A stretch of DNA of 64,000 bases. It comes from CBDBBY01 sp965205055 (GTDB lineage: Bacteria > Pseudomonadota > Alphaproteobacteria > Rhodobacterales > Rhodobacteraceae). The stretch spans positions 62,001 to 126,000 of the forward strand of contig OZ242030.1 in assembly GCA_965205055.1 (NCBI GenBank). The letters run 5' to 3'. Positions 25,936-33,989 of the stretch are shown one piece after another. Position 1 is the stretch's first letter; every line of letters begins with the position of its first letter. A program made the position numbers and the translations under genes. A model generated the notes under the pieces. The model was not told where the DNA came from. It was given only the letters and a program-made list of their open reading frames with translations, and searched no databases.

Positions 25936-28088
25936 TGGGCGCAATCAAGAAGCTGCTCGCGGCGCGCTACCGCCTGGCGACGCAGCTGTACGCGGCGCTC
26001 AGCTTTACCGGGCTCGTGACGGTGGCGGCAATTTTGGTCGCCTGGCAATCGTTTGATCGGATAGATGAAACGCAAAGGAGGGTTAACGAGGAAAGCTTTC
26101 CCGAAATGGTTTCAGCCTTCGGGATCGCTCAAACCAGCGGTTCCCTCGTTGCCGCTGCTCCCAGGCTGACCTCCGCATCGACGCGGGAAGATTTGGAGGC
26201 CGTCATAGCGGAGGTTTCCGACGTCAGGCGCGAATTCGAGAAGCAACTCGGCAATCTGATGCAGTTCGACCTGGGCGAGGGTTCGATTCGGGTGGACCAG
26301 TACAGTTCGGAACTTATCGAAAACATCGATGCGATCGAAGCCTCCATGCGCGAACTGCTCGGACTCAGGGCGAGGTCCGCCGAATTCAGGATGCAACTTG
26401 CAGAAATGGAAAAGCAAGTTCGCATGGACCTGCTGCCTGAAGTGGACAGACAGTTTTTCTATTCCGTGACTGGTTACACCGAGCTTGATACGGAGCCAGA
26501 CCCTGTAGATATTCATCTGTCCGTTCAGGAAATAGATCGGTACCGGCACCTTACGAACTTGGAGAAAGGCGCGAACGTCGCCGTCCAGTTGTTGGCAACG
26601 AGCGTCATCATCAACGATCAAGCGCAACTGGAACCGTTGCGCGAGCAATTCGAGTCCGCGTTCGACGGAATCCAAAGCAGTTTGGAACGGCTCAATCAAC
26701 CGGAGGTGGAAGATCGCGTCAGTCCGCTGTTCGGTAGGCTTGAAGATATGGGTTTCGGTCCAGGCAATGGATTTGAAATCAGGGATATGGAAATCGAAAT
26801 GGAAAACCAGCAACGCGAGTTGCTGCATAACAATCGTTTGATCGCGGTGGAACTTGTCAACAATGTCGAACTGTTGGTGGGCGCCGTGAGCAACAGCGTC
26901 GCCGACGCCTCGAAGGCGACGGAAGGAGCGGTCCAGACGACAAGGACATTGCTTTTGGCGCTCGGCTTCGGCGGACTCGCCGGTGCGTTTATGATCGCTT
27001 GGCTGTTCGTCGGACGCTTTCTGCTTCAAAGGTTGGAATCCTTGTCCACCAGGATGCGCGGGATGGCGCGTGGCGAACTTGAGGAAGCTGTTGATATAAG
27101 CGGCCGAGATGAAATCGCGGAAATGGCCTCCGCTTTGGAGATTTTCCGTCGCCATGCGCTGCAAGTGCAAAGGCTGGGCCTGGTCGAAAACCTGGCAAAT
27201 GAGCTTCAGGAAAAGAATGCGGCCTTGGAGACCGTGCTTGAAGATTTGAAGAAGGCGCAGAACCAGATCGTCATGAGGGAAAAGCTCGCCGCATTGGGAG
27301 AACTGACGGCTGGGGTCGCGCATGAAATCAAGAATCCCTTGAATTTCGTGAAGAATTTTTCGGAAGCATCAAGGGAGCTGCTGGAGGAGCTTGAAGAAGT
27401 TGCCGAAGACAAGACCATGGATGAGGAGGAGCGGAAGGAGGAAATCGAGAGCATCCACGGGCTTTTGAACGACAACCTGAAGCGGATTCTCGAGCATTCG
27501 GGGCGGGCGAACCGCATCGTCCACGACATGCTGAGGATGGGGCGAGGCGGCGGTTTCCAAAGGACGGAAATAAACACGCTTGTCGACGAGCATGCGAAGC
27601 TTGCATATCACGGAGCGAGGGCGACAACGGATGGTTTCAACCTCACTCTCAAATCGGACTACGATGAAGATGCCGGCAAACCGGAGGTGATCTCGCAGGA
27701 TCTGGGCCGGGTGATTTTGAACATGGTAAGCAATGCCTGTTACGCGACGCACGACAAGCGACTGAAGCTTGAAGAGAAAATGGGCGCATCGCAGACCGGA
27801 TACAGTCCGGAACTCAAGCTGGGAACCAAGCGTGAGGGCGACATGATCCGCATCACGATCCGCGACAACGGCAGCGGCATGCCGCCTGAAGTCAAGGACA
27901 AGATATTCAACCCGTTCTTCACAACCAAGCCGACCGACCAAGGCACCGGGCTGGGGTTGTCGCTGTCGAATGACATAGTCATGCAGCATGGCGGGTCAAT
28001 TTCGGTGGAATCCAAAGACGGCGAGTTCACGGAGATGAGCATCATGATTCCCGATTCGCCGCCGCAAGAATTGCGAGACGCAAGCTAG
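25932..28088 (+). CDS. Membrane sensor histidine kinase with HAMP
   Basis: A 718-residue kinase. Membrane helix 1 is at about 17-42, a long helical periplasmic domain at 43-340, and membrane helix 2 at about 343-366. A HAMP region (RLESLSTRMRGMARGELEE, about 372-390) and a coiled-coil linker follow. The HisKA motif has phosphoacceptor His464 (AGVAHEIKNPLNF). The catalytic domain has N box VSNACYATHD, G1 IRDNGSGMPP and G2 GTGLGLSLS. An acidic insert (EEVAEDKTMDEEERKEE) follows the H box. The layout resembles TorS-like kinases that read a binding protein. The gene overlaps the binding-protein gene (ATGATG), and its natural target is the receiver-phosphatase at 23160. Confidence 0.93.
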   Translation: MMGAIKKLLAARYRLATQLYAALSFTGLVTVAAILVAWQSFDRIDETQRRVNEESFPEMVSAFGIAQTSGSLVAAAPRLTSASTREDLEAVIAEVSDVRREFEKQLGNLMQFDLGEGSIRVDQYSSELIENIDAIEASMRELLGLRARSAEFRMQLAEMEKQVRMDLLPEVDRQFFYSVTGYTELDTEPDPVDIHLSVQEIDRYRHLTNLEKGANVAVQLLATSVIINDQAQLEPLREQFESAFDGIQSSLERLNQPEVEDRVSPLFGRLEDMGFGPGNGFEIRDMEIEMENQQRELLHNNRLIAVELVNNVELLVGAVSNSVADASKATEGAVQTTRTLLLALGFGGLAGAFMIAWLFVGRFLLQRLESLSTRMRGMARGELEEAVDISGRDEIAEMASALEIFRRHALQVQRLGLVENLANELQEKNAALETVLEDLKKAQNQIVMREKLAALGELTAGVAHEIKNPLNFVKNFSEASRELLEELEEVAEDKTMDEEERKEEIESIHGLLNDNLKRILEHSGRANRIVHDMLRMGRGGGFQRTEINTLVDEHAKLAYHGARATTDGFNLTLKSDYDEDAGKPEVISQDLGRVILNMVSNACYATHDKRLKLEEKMGASQTGYSPELKLGTKREGDMIRITIRDNGSGMPPEVKDKIFNPFFTTKPTDQGTGLGLSLSNDIVMQHGGSISVESKDGEFTEMSIMIPDSPPQELRDAS

Positions 28089-28089
28089 A

Positions 28090-28114
28090 GCGGTTCACAG
28101 TCGGGTTGAACCGC
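28090..28114 (+). terminator. Hairpin after the sensory operon (terminator or repeat end)
   Basis: GCGGTTCA, nine bases, then TGAACCGC form a perfect 8-bp stem starting just after the kinase stop. No U run follows, so intrinsic termination is uncertain. It is also one arm of the larger inverted repeat at 28089-28227. Confidence 0.35.
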
Positions 28115-28159
28115 AGTATCCATCCATCCCGTCTTTTGCTACGAAACAACATTGTTGAC

Positions 28160-28174
28160 ATTGAACCAGGCCAG
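28160..28174 (+). repeat. 15-bp repeat shared with 14902-14916
   Basis: ATTGAACCAGGCCAG, identical to the copy downstream of the IS-split gene. Confidence 0.45.
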
Positions 28175-28340
28175 AACAGAAAGGGGATTTTCCAGATCGC
28201 ACTCGCTCAACCCGAGTGAGAACCGCTCCAATCTTTTCCGGTTATTGCCGACGCATTGTTCGTGATCAAAAAAGGCAATATAGTTAACCCCCTACATGGT
28301 TTACGCTTGAAAATGTGCAGCTCGAGATCTGCATTCGCAC

Positions 28341-28605
28341 ATGATCGAAATTCGCAAATCCGATCTGTTGGGCAAATGGATTTAAAGCCCGAAGGATCGC
28401 TGGGCCAAGGCCAAGACTGAGGATCGCATAGGACGCTCAGCCTTGGAAATCCCGGTGATGTAGACCGGTCGGCGAGGGAGGGGTGAACTGTGCATCCTGA
28501 AGGCAAAGATATCGCGTTGCTGCGTATCCCGGGGCGAAATTCTGATCATTATGCTTTGCGGGGGCGGCAAATCCTCTCAGCAAGAGGACATCAGGACTAC
28601 GGAAT
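28341..28605 (+). pseudogene. Decayed RelE/HigB-type toxin (addiction-module killer)
   Basis: The ATG at 28341 opens MIEIRKSDLLGKW, the usual start of the phage-derived RelE/HigB killer family. A TAA follows at codon 15 (28383). Beyond it the family pattern continues in shifting frames: KDRWAKAKTEDRI, then LSLGNPGDV in a second frame, then PVGEG in a third. It ends with ILIIMLCGGGKSSQQEDIRT, which matches the normal tail 'VILLCGGDKSSQ.RDI'. At least one stop and two frameshifts rule out a working toxin. It lies directly upstream of an antitoxin relic in the standard order for this family. Confidence 0.75.
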
Positions 28606-28883
28606 ATGAAACGGCCGACTATCTCGACTGCCCCGAAGCTATTGAAGCCTACCTTGAGGCTGCATTCGAGACGAACGACACCGCGCTCATTGCGGGGCAC
28701 TTTCTGACGTTGCGAAAGCGGGGGCATAAAAAGGATTGCCGCTCAATCGAAAGCCCTTGCCGCGCGCTGATCGCAAGCGGCAACCCCGAGCTTGATGCCA
28801 TTCTTCAGGTGTTGAGCGCGGTGAGCGTAACTCTCACGCCGAGACTTCATGCCAACTCTCGGAGTGCGAACAAAAGTTCATAA
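28600..28883 (+). pseudogene. Decayed HigA-type antitoxin (addiction-module antidote)
   Basis: The translation from about 28608 gives ETADYLDCPEAIEAYLEAAFE and DTALIA, typical of the addiction-module antidote protein. The frame then shifts. ALSDVAKAGA appears in a second frame where 'ALGDVAKARG' is expected, and the first frame resumes as RALIASGNPELDAILQVL and VTLTPR. The helix-turn-helix centre (normally 'GLSRESLYRAL') is corrupted. No antitoxin start codon is left in frame, and the surviving open frame is fused to the toxin tail. A functional antitoxin is unlikely. Confidence 0.75.
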
Positions 28884-28939
28884 ATTTCTATTCAGCATGC
28901 TGCAGCCCTACCGGCGCGGCGCATCTTGAAGCATCCTGC

Positions 28940-29115
28940 ATCCAGCCGAGCACAGGCTCGCGCCGCACCGGTGTCGCCGGCATTTCAATGTCTCGATCCC
29001 GGATTTCACGAAGAAGCCCATGACTTCGCGGAACTGTACACGGCTCCGCCGGACCGGGCAGCGGTGCTGTCGGTCCACGAGAAGACGCAGATCCGGGCGC
29101 TCGCGGAAGGGATCA
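28940..29115 (+). pseudogene. IS630-family transposase relic
   Basis: The clearest piece is DFAELYTAPPDRAAVLSVHE followed by KTQIRAL. Intact IS630 transposases read 'VGLYL.PP..ALVLCVDEKSQIQAL' here. The catalytic Asp of VDEK is His in this copy. The preceding 'LAPHRCRRHFNVS' pattern (normally 'LKPHR.RTFKLS') lies in another frame, so there is also a frameshift. Nothing recognisable follows. Only ~55 codons of the middle of the transposase survive. Confidence 0.65.
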
Positions 29116-29371
29116 TGATTGGATGCTTATTGACGGAATCAGAGCGTCGCGATTGCAACCCTCAGAACGCCGAAATCGGACGACGCGAGAAAGCACCAAA
29201 CCGCCTTCACCAAAAAATATGAAACGTCTCCTTGAAATCCCAATCAGCCGACTCCAATCAATTTGACACCAAATGATTTTGGATATATGGAAGAATCAAT
29301 AATTTTCTATTGAAATCTAGTCCACGTAAGTGTATGAGTAAAACTTGAAAATTCAATGAATTAAAAAAATA
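29116..29371. other. AT-rich leader of the ietAS locus
   Basis: The sequence becomes conspicuously AT-rich from about 29225 up to the ietA start, unlike the surrounding window. It holds the candidate promoter at 29263-29291. No gene was seen. Confidence 0.5.
29263..29291 (+). promoter_or_regulatory. Candidate sigma70-type promoter of ietAS
   Basis: TTGACA (29263-29268) followed after 17 bp by TATGGA (29286-29291); TATATG with 15 bp spacing is an alternative. The ietA ATG is 81 bp further on. Confidence 0.4.
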
Positions 29372-30481
29372 ATGGAAAATCATACAGATATACGAGATAA
29401 TTTTCTCCATCTATCTCGCATCGCGCTTTCGGGTCGTCAGCAAGATGTGCAGACCTTTTTGTATCGAATCGCAAAAAGGACTGAAGATCACTCACTATCG
29501 GAGGAGATCATAAAGCTCTTGCGAAACCGGTCAGTCCGGTCATCGCCCCTGCGCCGTACGACCGAGTTGCCGCCTCCCGTTGATAGCGATTCCCGCTTCC
29601 AGCTGTTGCGAATTGAGGAGGAGCCGACGCTTCCGCACGAGCCCATATACACCGAGAACATTGGGACGGCACTTTTTCGTCTGATAAAAGAGCGCAACAA
29701 TCTGGGCGCACTGGCGGATGCGGGCCTTGATCCGACCCGTACAGTCCTTTTCACTGGACCTCCGGGCGTGGGCAAGACACTTGCGGCACGATGGCTGGCG
29801 CGTGAACTGAAATGTCCGCTCCTGATTCTGGATTTGTCGGCTGTAATGAGCAGCTATCTTGGGCGTACAGGTTCAAATCTCAGACTCGCTTTGGATTATG
29901 CAAAGTCGATGGATGGCGTACTGCTACTTGACGAATTGGACGCGATCTCGAAGCGTCGTGACGATGCGACCGAGATCGGCGAGTTAAAGCGATTGGTCAC
30001 AGTGCTGCTGCAACAACTTGATGATTGGCCGTCCAGCAGTCTGCTTGTTTCCTCCACCAACCACGCCAACCTGCTTGATCCAGCTATCTGGCGTCGATTT
30101 GAAGAGCAGATCGAATTCAAGCTTCCTGAGCGCGAGGCCGCCAAAGCCTTCATCAATTTGCTACTGCATCGGGTAACGCCGAATGCCGACAATTGGTCCA
30201 AAGCGCTCGCCCTTGCGCTAACCCGCCACTCGTTCAGCGATATCGAACGCAAAGTGAACAGTGCCCGGCGATCAGCAGCCCTTGACGGCATGGATGCAAG
30301 CGAGCATTTGTCGGCGCTGCTTTCCAGCAATGACCTAACGAAGGCAGAACGCATTGCCTTATCGGTGCAGATCGTCCGCGACCGGCTCGTCTCTCAGCGT
30401 CGTGCCCATGAACTCACCGGCGTCGCGCGCGACACCATTCGCAGTCACGTCAAGGCTGTTTCCGTGCCGGTAGCAAAGTAA
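29372..30481 (+). CDS. ietA: AAA+ ATPase of an IetAS-type system
   Basis: A 369-residue protein with one AAA+ module: Walker A GPPGVGKT (129-136), Walker B VLLLDELD (183-190), sensor 1 VSSTNHANLLD and arginine-finger region PAIWRRFEEQIEF. The N-terminal ~90 residues are helical and probably bind the partner. The C-terminus has a short helix-turn-helix-like end (ELTGVARDTIRSHVKAV). Paired directly with a large subtilase, this matches IetA of the pTi stability system, where the ATPase acts as antitoxin to the protease. The IetAS pair was later reported to block phage. No Shine-Dalgarno is evident before the ATG, and the leader is AT-rich. The gap to ietS is only 6 bp. Confidence 0.88.
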   Translation: MENHTDIRDNFLHLSRIALSGRQQDVQTFLYRIAKRTEDHSLSEEIIKLLRNRSVRSSPLRRTTELPPPVDSDSRFQLLRIEEEPTLPHEPIYTENIGTALFRLIKERNNLGALADAGLDPTRTVLFTGPPGVGKTLAARWLARELKCPLLILDLSAVMSSYLGRTGSNLRLALDYAKSMDGVLLLDELDAISKRRDDATEIGELKRLVTVLLQQLDDWPSSSLLVSSTNHANLLDPAIWRRFEEQIEFKLPEREAAKAFINLLLHRVTPNADNWSKALALALTRHSFSDIERKVNSARRSAALDGMDASEHLSALLSSNDLTKAERIALSVQIVRDRLVSQRRAHELTGVARDTIRSHVKAVSVPVAK

Positions 30482-30487
30482 AGCATT

Positions 30488-32710
30488 ATGTCGAAGCCTA
30501 ATTTTATCTTAGGACGCGGCGAAAGGTTGACAAAAGACGTGATCGTGCGCAGCGGAGGCGGTCCGAAGCAAGCGCCCTATTCTTTCGCGGAAGCAAAAGG
30601 CCGCCTAGCGCCGATGTTGGCTGAGGCCGTACGTATCGTGGACGAGTTGCCGGAGGACGCTTGCCCCGGCGACGAAGCAGTCATTACCCTCACACTTAAC
30701 CCTGAATACATTGCTAAAACCTACTTCCCGGCCGAGCTTCTTCAGGGCGTCGGGATTGAGGTCGTGGGCAGCCGCCCGAAGAAGGTAACACCAGAGAAGC
30801 GCTCGCGTGCTCGGGTTCCTGAAGCAGCTTTGACCACTGAGCTGTTCACCCGCGGTCCTCGTCGCGCAATTCGGGAATGGAGCATGGCTCTCCCGAATTG
30901 GTCCGATTCGCGTCGCGGCTCTAGAGGATTGAGCTCAGTCGAAGAGATCAGCGCCCCTGTAGCTCATGCAAAGGTCAAGGGCAGTTTGCCTGATGAAGGC
31001 ATGATGCCAATGGAGATTGTTCTGCATGCGAGTGAGTTGGAATGCGACTCCTTCCTATTCGAAAAATTTGATCACTTCCTCGAGGCACGAGAGATTCCCC
31101 ACAACTTCGGCCGGCGATTCTACGCCGAAGGTTTATGCTTCCTCGCGATGGAAGGACCGTCTGAGCGCGCTGAAGAGATTGCCACTTTTTCATTTTTACG
31201 CGCCCTCCGCAAAATGCCTGAGTTGCAGGCACTTCGGCCAATGATCCGTTCCATGGGAATTCCCAGCACTCTCCCGGTGCTGCCGGAGGAGCCGCCTGCT
31301 TCTTCCGAAGTGCAGGTAGCGGCCTTCGATGGCGGTGTGCCCGGCGACCACCCGATTTCCAAATGGGCGACACCCTATGAGTTCAGTGGAATGTCGCCTG
31401 CGACGGCCAATCTTCATGAGCACGGCGTTGCCGTTACCTCAGCCTTTCTTTTCGGCCATATCAAACCGAGTAAATCGATCGCACGCCCATTTGCTGCGAT
31501 TGATCACTATCGAGTGATCGATGATGATCCGAACCAAGATCCTTTTGAGCTCTTTGAGGTGCTTGCGCGAATTGAAGGTGTTCTTACGGACAGGGACTAC
31601 GATTTCATTGTACTCAGCATCGGGCCGCGGCTTCCGATTGAAGACGATGAAATCCATTCATGGACAGCCGTCCTTGACAATCTTCTCTCTCGCAATTCGA
31701 CCTTGGCCGCTATGGCCGTTGGCAATGATGGTGAAAGTGACGCTGAAACCGGTCTTGATCGAATCCAAGTACCTTCCGATTGCGTTAACGCTATGGGCAT
31801 TGGAGCTTGCGATTCGACGGAAGCAGACTGGCAGCGAGCGCCCTATAGTTCAGTTGGTCCGGGCCGTAGTCCAGGGATCGTTAAGCCTGACCTTGTTGGA
31901 TTTGGAGGCGCGGTGGACCGGCCGTTCGTCGTTCTGAGCCATGAACTTGATCCGGAACTTGTAGCAACTGCTGGTACGTCTTTTGCGGCGCCAAGCGTTG
32001 CTCGCATGGCAAGCGGAGTGCGTGCATGTTTCGGGGCGAGCCTAAATCACCTCGCCATCCGTGCATTGCTCGTGCACACCGCAGAGGCAGGCGGCTCGGA
32101 GAAAAGGGAAATAGGTTGGGGCCGTTGCGCACAGGATCTAAACGAGATTGTGCTGTGCGCCGATGACGAAGTGCGAATCGTCTATCAGGGCGAGATTTCG
32201 CCAGCCAAATACGTTCGGGCGCCAATCCCGTCGCCTCAGGAAGAAATCAATGGAAAGGTGATTGTAAAGGCTACAATCTGCTACAAATCGCAGACCGATC
32301 CTCACCATCCTGGCAACTACACTCGCGCCGGCCTTGAAATTACATTCCGCCCGCATTCAATGAGGTCCAGAAGTGCAGAGCAGCTCCATCCCGATGCCAA
32401 GCCATTTTTTGGCACTTCGCCCTCTGGAGCAACCGAAAGCCAGCTGCGCAGGGACGCGTTCAAGTGGGAGAATTGTTTGCATGCAATCAAGCGGATGCAA
32501 GGCAGCTCGCTGCACGATCCTGTTTTCGATATTCACTACAACTCGCGGCTGGAAGGGCACAATTTTTCTACGGCTGGCAATTTGCCCTATGCTCTCATAG
32601 TCAGCGTCCGAGCGCCCAGAGTGGTTGATCTTTACGATCAAGTCGTGCGCAAATACGCAACACAATTGGAACCTCTGCGCCCGGTTATGGAAATTCCCAT
32701 TCAGATTTAG
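30488..32710 (+). CDS. ietS: Subtilisin-like (S8) serine protease of an IetAS-type system
   Basis: A 740-residue S8-family protease without signal peptide, so cytoplasmic. The triad appears intact: Asp281 (VAAFDGGV), His312 (HEHGVAV) and Ser498 (AGTSFAAP), with the oxyanion Asn413 (VGNDG). The ~280-residue N-terminal part and ~240-residue C-terminal part have no feature I recognise. In characterised IetAS the protease is the harmful partner, restrained by the ATPase, and the pair gives plasmid stability and phage resistance. The gene is uninterrupted and full length. With ietA it is the only intact unit in an island of otherwise decayed mobile genes, which suggests selection. Confidence 0.88.
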   Translation: MSKPNFILGRGERLTKDVIVRSGGGPKQAPYSFAEAKGRLAPMLAEAVRIVDELPEDACPGDEAVITLTLNPEYIAKTYFPAELLQGVGIEVVGSRPKKVTPEKRSRARVPEAALTTELFTRGPRRAIREWSMALPNWSDSRRGSRGLSSVEEISAPVAHAKVKGSLPDEGMMPMEIVLHASELECDSFLFEKFDHFLEAREIPHNFGRRFYAEGLCFLAMEGPSERAEEIATFSFLRALRKMPELQALRPMIRSMGIPSTLPVLPEEPPASSEVQVAAFDGGVPGDHPISKWATPYEFSGMSPATANLHEHGVAVTSAFLFGHIKPSKSIARPFAAIDHYRVIDDDPNQDPFELFEVLARIEGVLTDRDYDFIVLSIGPRLPIEDDEIHSWTAVLDNLLSRNSTLAAMAVGNDGESDAETGLDRIQVPSDCVNAMGIGACDSTEADWQRAPYSSVGPGRSPGIVKPDLVGFGGAVDRPFVVLSHELDPELVATAGTSFAAPSVARMASGVRACFGASLNHLAIRALLVHTAEAGGSEKREIGWGRCAQDLNEIVLCADDEVRIVYQGEISPAKYVRAPIPSPQEEINGKVIVKATICYKSQTDPHHPGNYTRAGLEITFRPHSMRSRSAEQLHPDAKPFFGTSPSGATESQLRRDAFKWENCLHAIKRMQGSSLHDPVFDIHYNSRLEGHNFSTAGNLPYALIVSVRAPRVVDLYDQVVRKYATQLEPLRPVMEIPIQI

Positions 32711-33435
32711 ACTTCATGTCTACTCCATTATTGATTCAACACATTTAAGGGGTCAGTCCCGTCCGCCTCGCCGCAGACTAGATCGTGGGCACCGTCTGCG
32801 TTTCGAGAACAACCATGTTTCGCTGGCATCAGCGCAGGAAGAGCGGCTGCGTCAAGCTGGGTATGACCGACCGCAGGTGCCTTCGCAATACCGGATAGTG
32901 TCGAGAATTGACCAAACCCGTCCTCGACGCAAGGCTCGACTGCCTCGTGTCGATAAGCATTAAAAAATGTTTCCAGTAAATCTCAGAGCTATTGGCGGAC
33001 CGCCTCCGAAAACACGGTCGGGCGGATCCTCCGCCTGCGTGCTGAGAGCGAAGTTCAGCAAATCCAAAAGCAGTGCAAAAAGTCATGCCGATCAGAACGC
33101 AGCGAAGTACCTTCAGACAAGCACCGATCCTCAGGAATCGGCCCGGAAAGGTTCGGCGAATTCGTTCGGATTCATTTCGCGGCCGCGACGTTGCCCGCCC
33201 CGATCAAACCGCACACCGCCGTCGATCCTGCGGCGAGGCGGAATTGTTCTCATGCCCTCTGGATCGCGACCGCCCGAAACTGCGCCAGACCGGCGATCGC
33301 GTGATCTGCTTTCAAGCTGCCCGCGAAAATCGGCAGGCTCGGTGCAAGCGAGCCTGACGCTAAAACGAATAGCGAACTTGCATCAGGTATTGCTTGCGAA
33401 CTCTCCGGCGAGCGGTTCGCTGCCGAAATCGACCT
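32711..33435. other. Unassigned right flank of the ietAS island
   Basis: About 725 bp with no convincing gene. Short frames on both strands lack family resemblance and ribosome-binding sites. A minus-strand frame ending at 33360 finishes KQYLMQVRYSF, like an outer-membrane beta-barrel terminus. It runs out of frame through the STAS gene upstream, so it is at best a relic. The stretch probably contains the right junction of the accessory island. Confidence 0.4.
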
Positions 33436-33774
33436 TCAGCCTTGGAGCGATTGAACCGCGTCGTCCCTTGATTTGTGGATCGGGATAATCCTGTCAAATC
33501 CGCTGATTTCGAACACTTCCTTGATGTTGTCCGAAAGCGAGCAAAGAGCCAAATTGGCATTGTCGGCTCGAACGGATTTGGCGATCAGCAGAATCGCGCG
33601 CAATCCCGCGCTGCTGATGTAGTTCAAATCCTTGAAATCAAGGACGACAGAGCATTTGCTGTCGCCGATTTCCGACTTCAGCGATTCTTCGAAGTTACGG
33701 GAATTCGTGCCGTCCAATCGGCCGCTAGGCGTGGAAATCAACAGTTCGCCGCTACGTTCAATATTCAGATCCAT
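33436..33774 (-). CDS. STAS-domain anti-sigma-factor antagonist (RsbV/SpoIIAA-like)
   Basis: A 112-residue single STAS domain. The phosphorylatable Ser lies in DLNYISSAGLRAIL (Ser54), preceded by VVLDFKDL as in SpoIIAA/RsbV. Unphosphorylated, such proteins bind the RsbW-type kinase and release its client. Phosphorylated, they are inactive until a PP2C phosphatase resets them. The ATG at 33774 follows AGAAGG. Both the kinase and the phosphatase needed are encoded at 23.2-24.8 kb, across the ietAS island. I infer functional pairing, which the sequence alone does not prove. Confidence 0.88.
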   Translation of the reverse strand: MDLNIERSGELLISTPSGRLDGTNSRNFEESLKSEIGDSKCSVVLDFKDLNYISSAGLRAILLIAKSVRADNANLALCSLSDNIKEVFEISGFDRIIPIHKSRDDAVQSLQG

Positions 33775-33989
33775 TTGGAAACCTTCTGCCTGGCTGTTCC
33801 GATCATCCTGCGGGCCATGGCTGCATTTCGCCGAGCCTACTTGCGCATAACCTGCACACATTTGTTCTATATTGCACCGCTAGTCAATGCCGAATTCCGA
33901 CCGCAAGGCAATACAACGGCACATTTCCGCTCTCTCTCGCTCTCGGAGCGGCGCGGTCGGCGCGCAATCCCGAGCGGTCCGCCCGATGA

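Larger units (their letters stand above)
28089..28227. repeat. MITE-like inverted repeat, ~139 bp
   Basis: The 24-bp segment at 28089-28113 (starting AGCGGTTCACAGTCGGGTTG) matches the reverse complement of 28204-28227 (AGCGGTTCTCACTCGGGTTG...) at about 20 positions. The ~90 bp between the arms codes for nothing recognisable and contains the 15-mer also found at 14902. It resembles a small non-autonomous element at the left edge of the accessory island. Confidence 0.45.

Noticed and set aside
33360..33560. Minus-strand frame ending KQYLMQVRYSF, like an outer-membrane barrel end
   Set aside because: It runs out of frame through the STAS gene and has no barrel or signal sequence upstream; kept only as a note on the gap.
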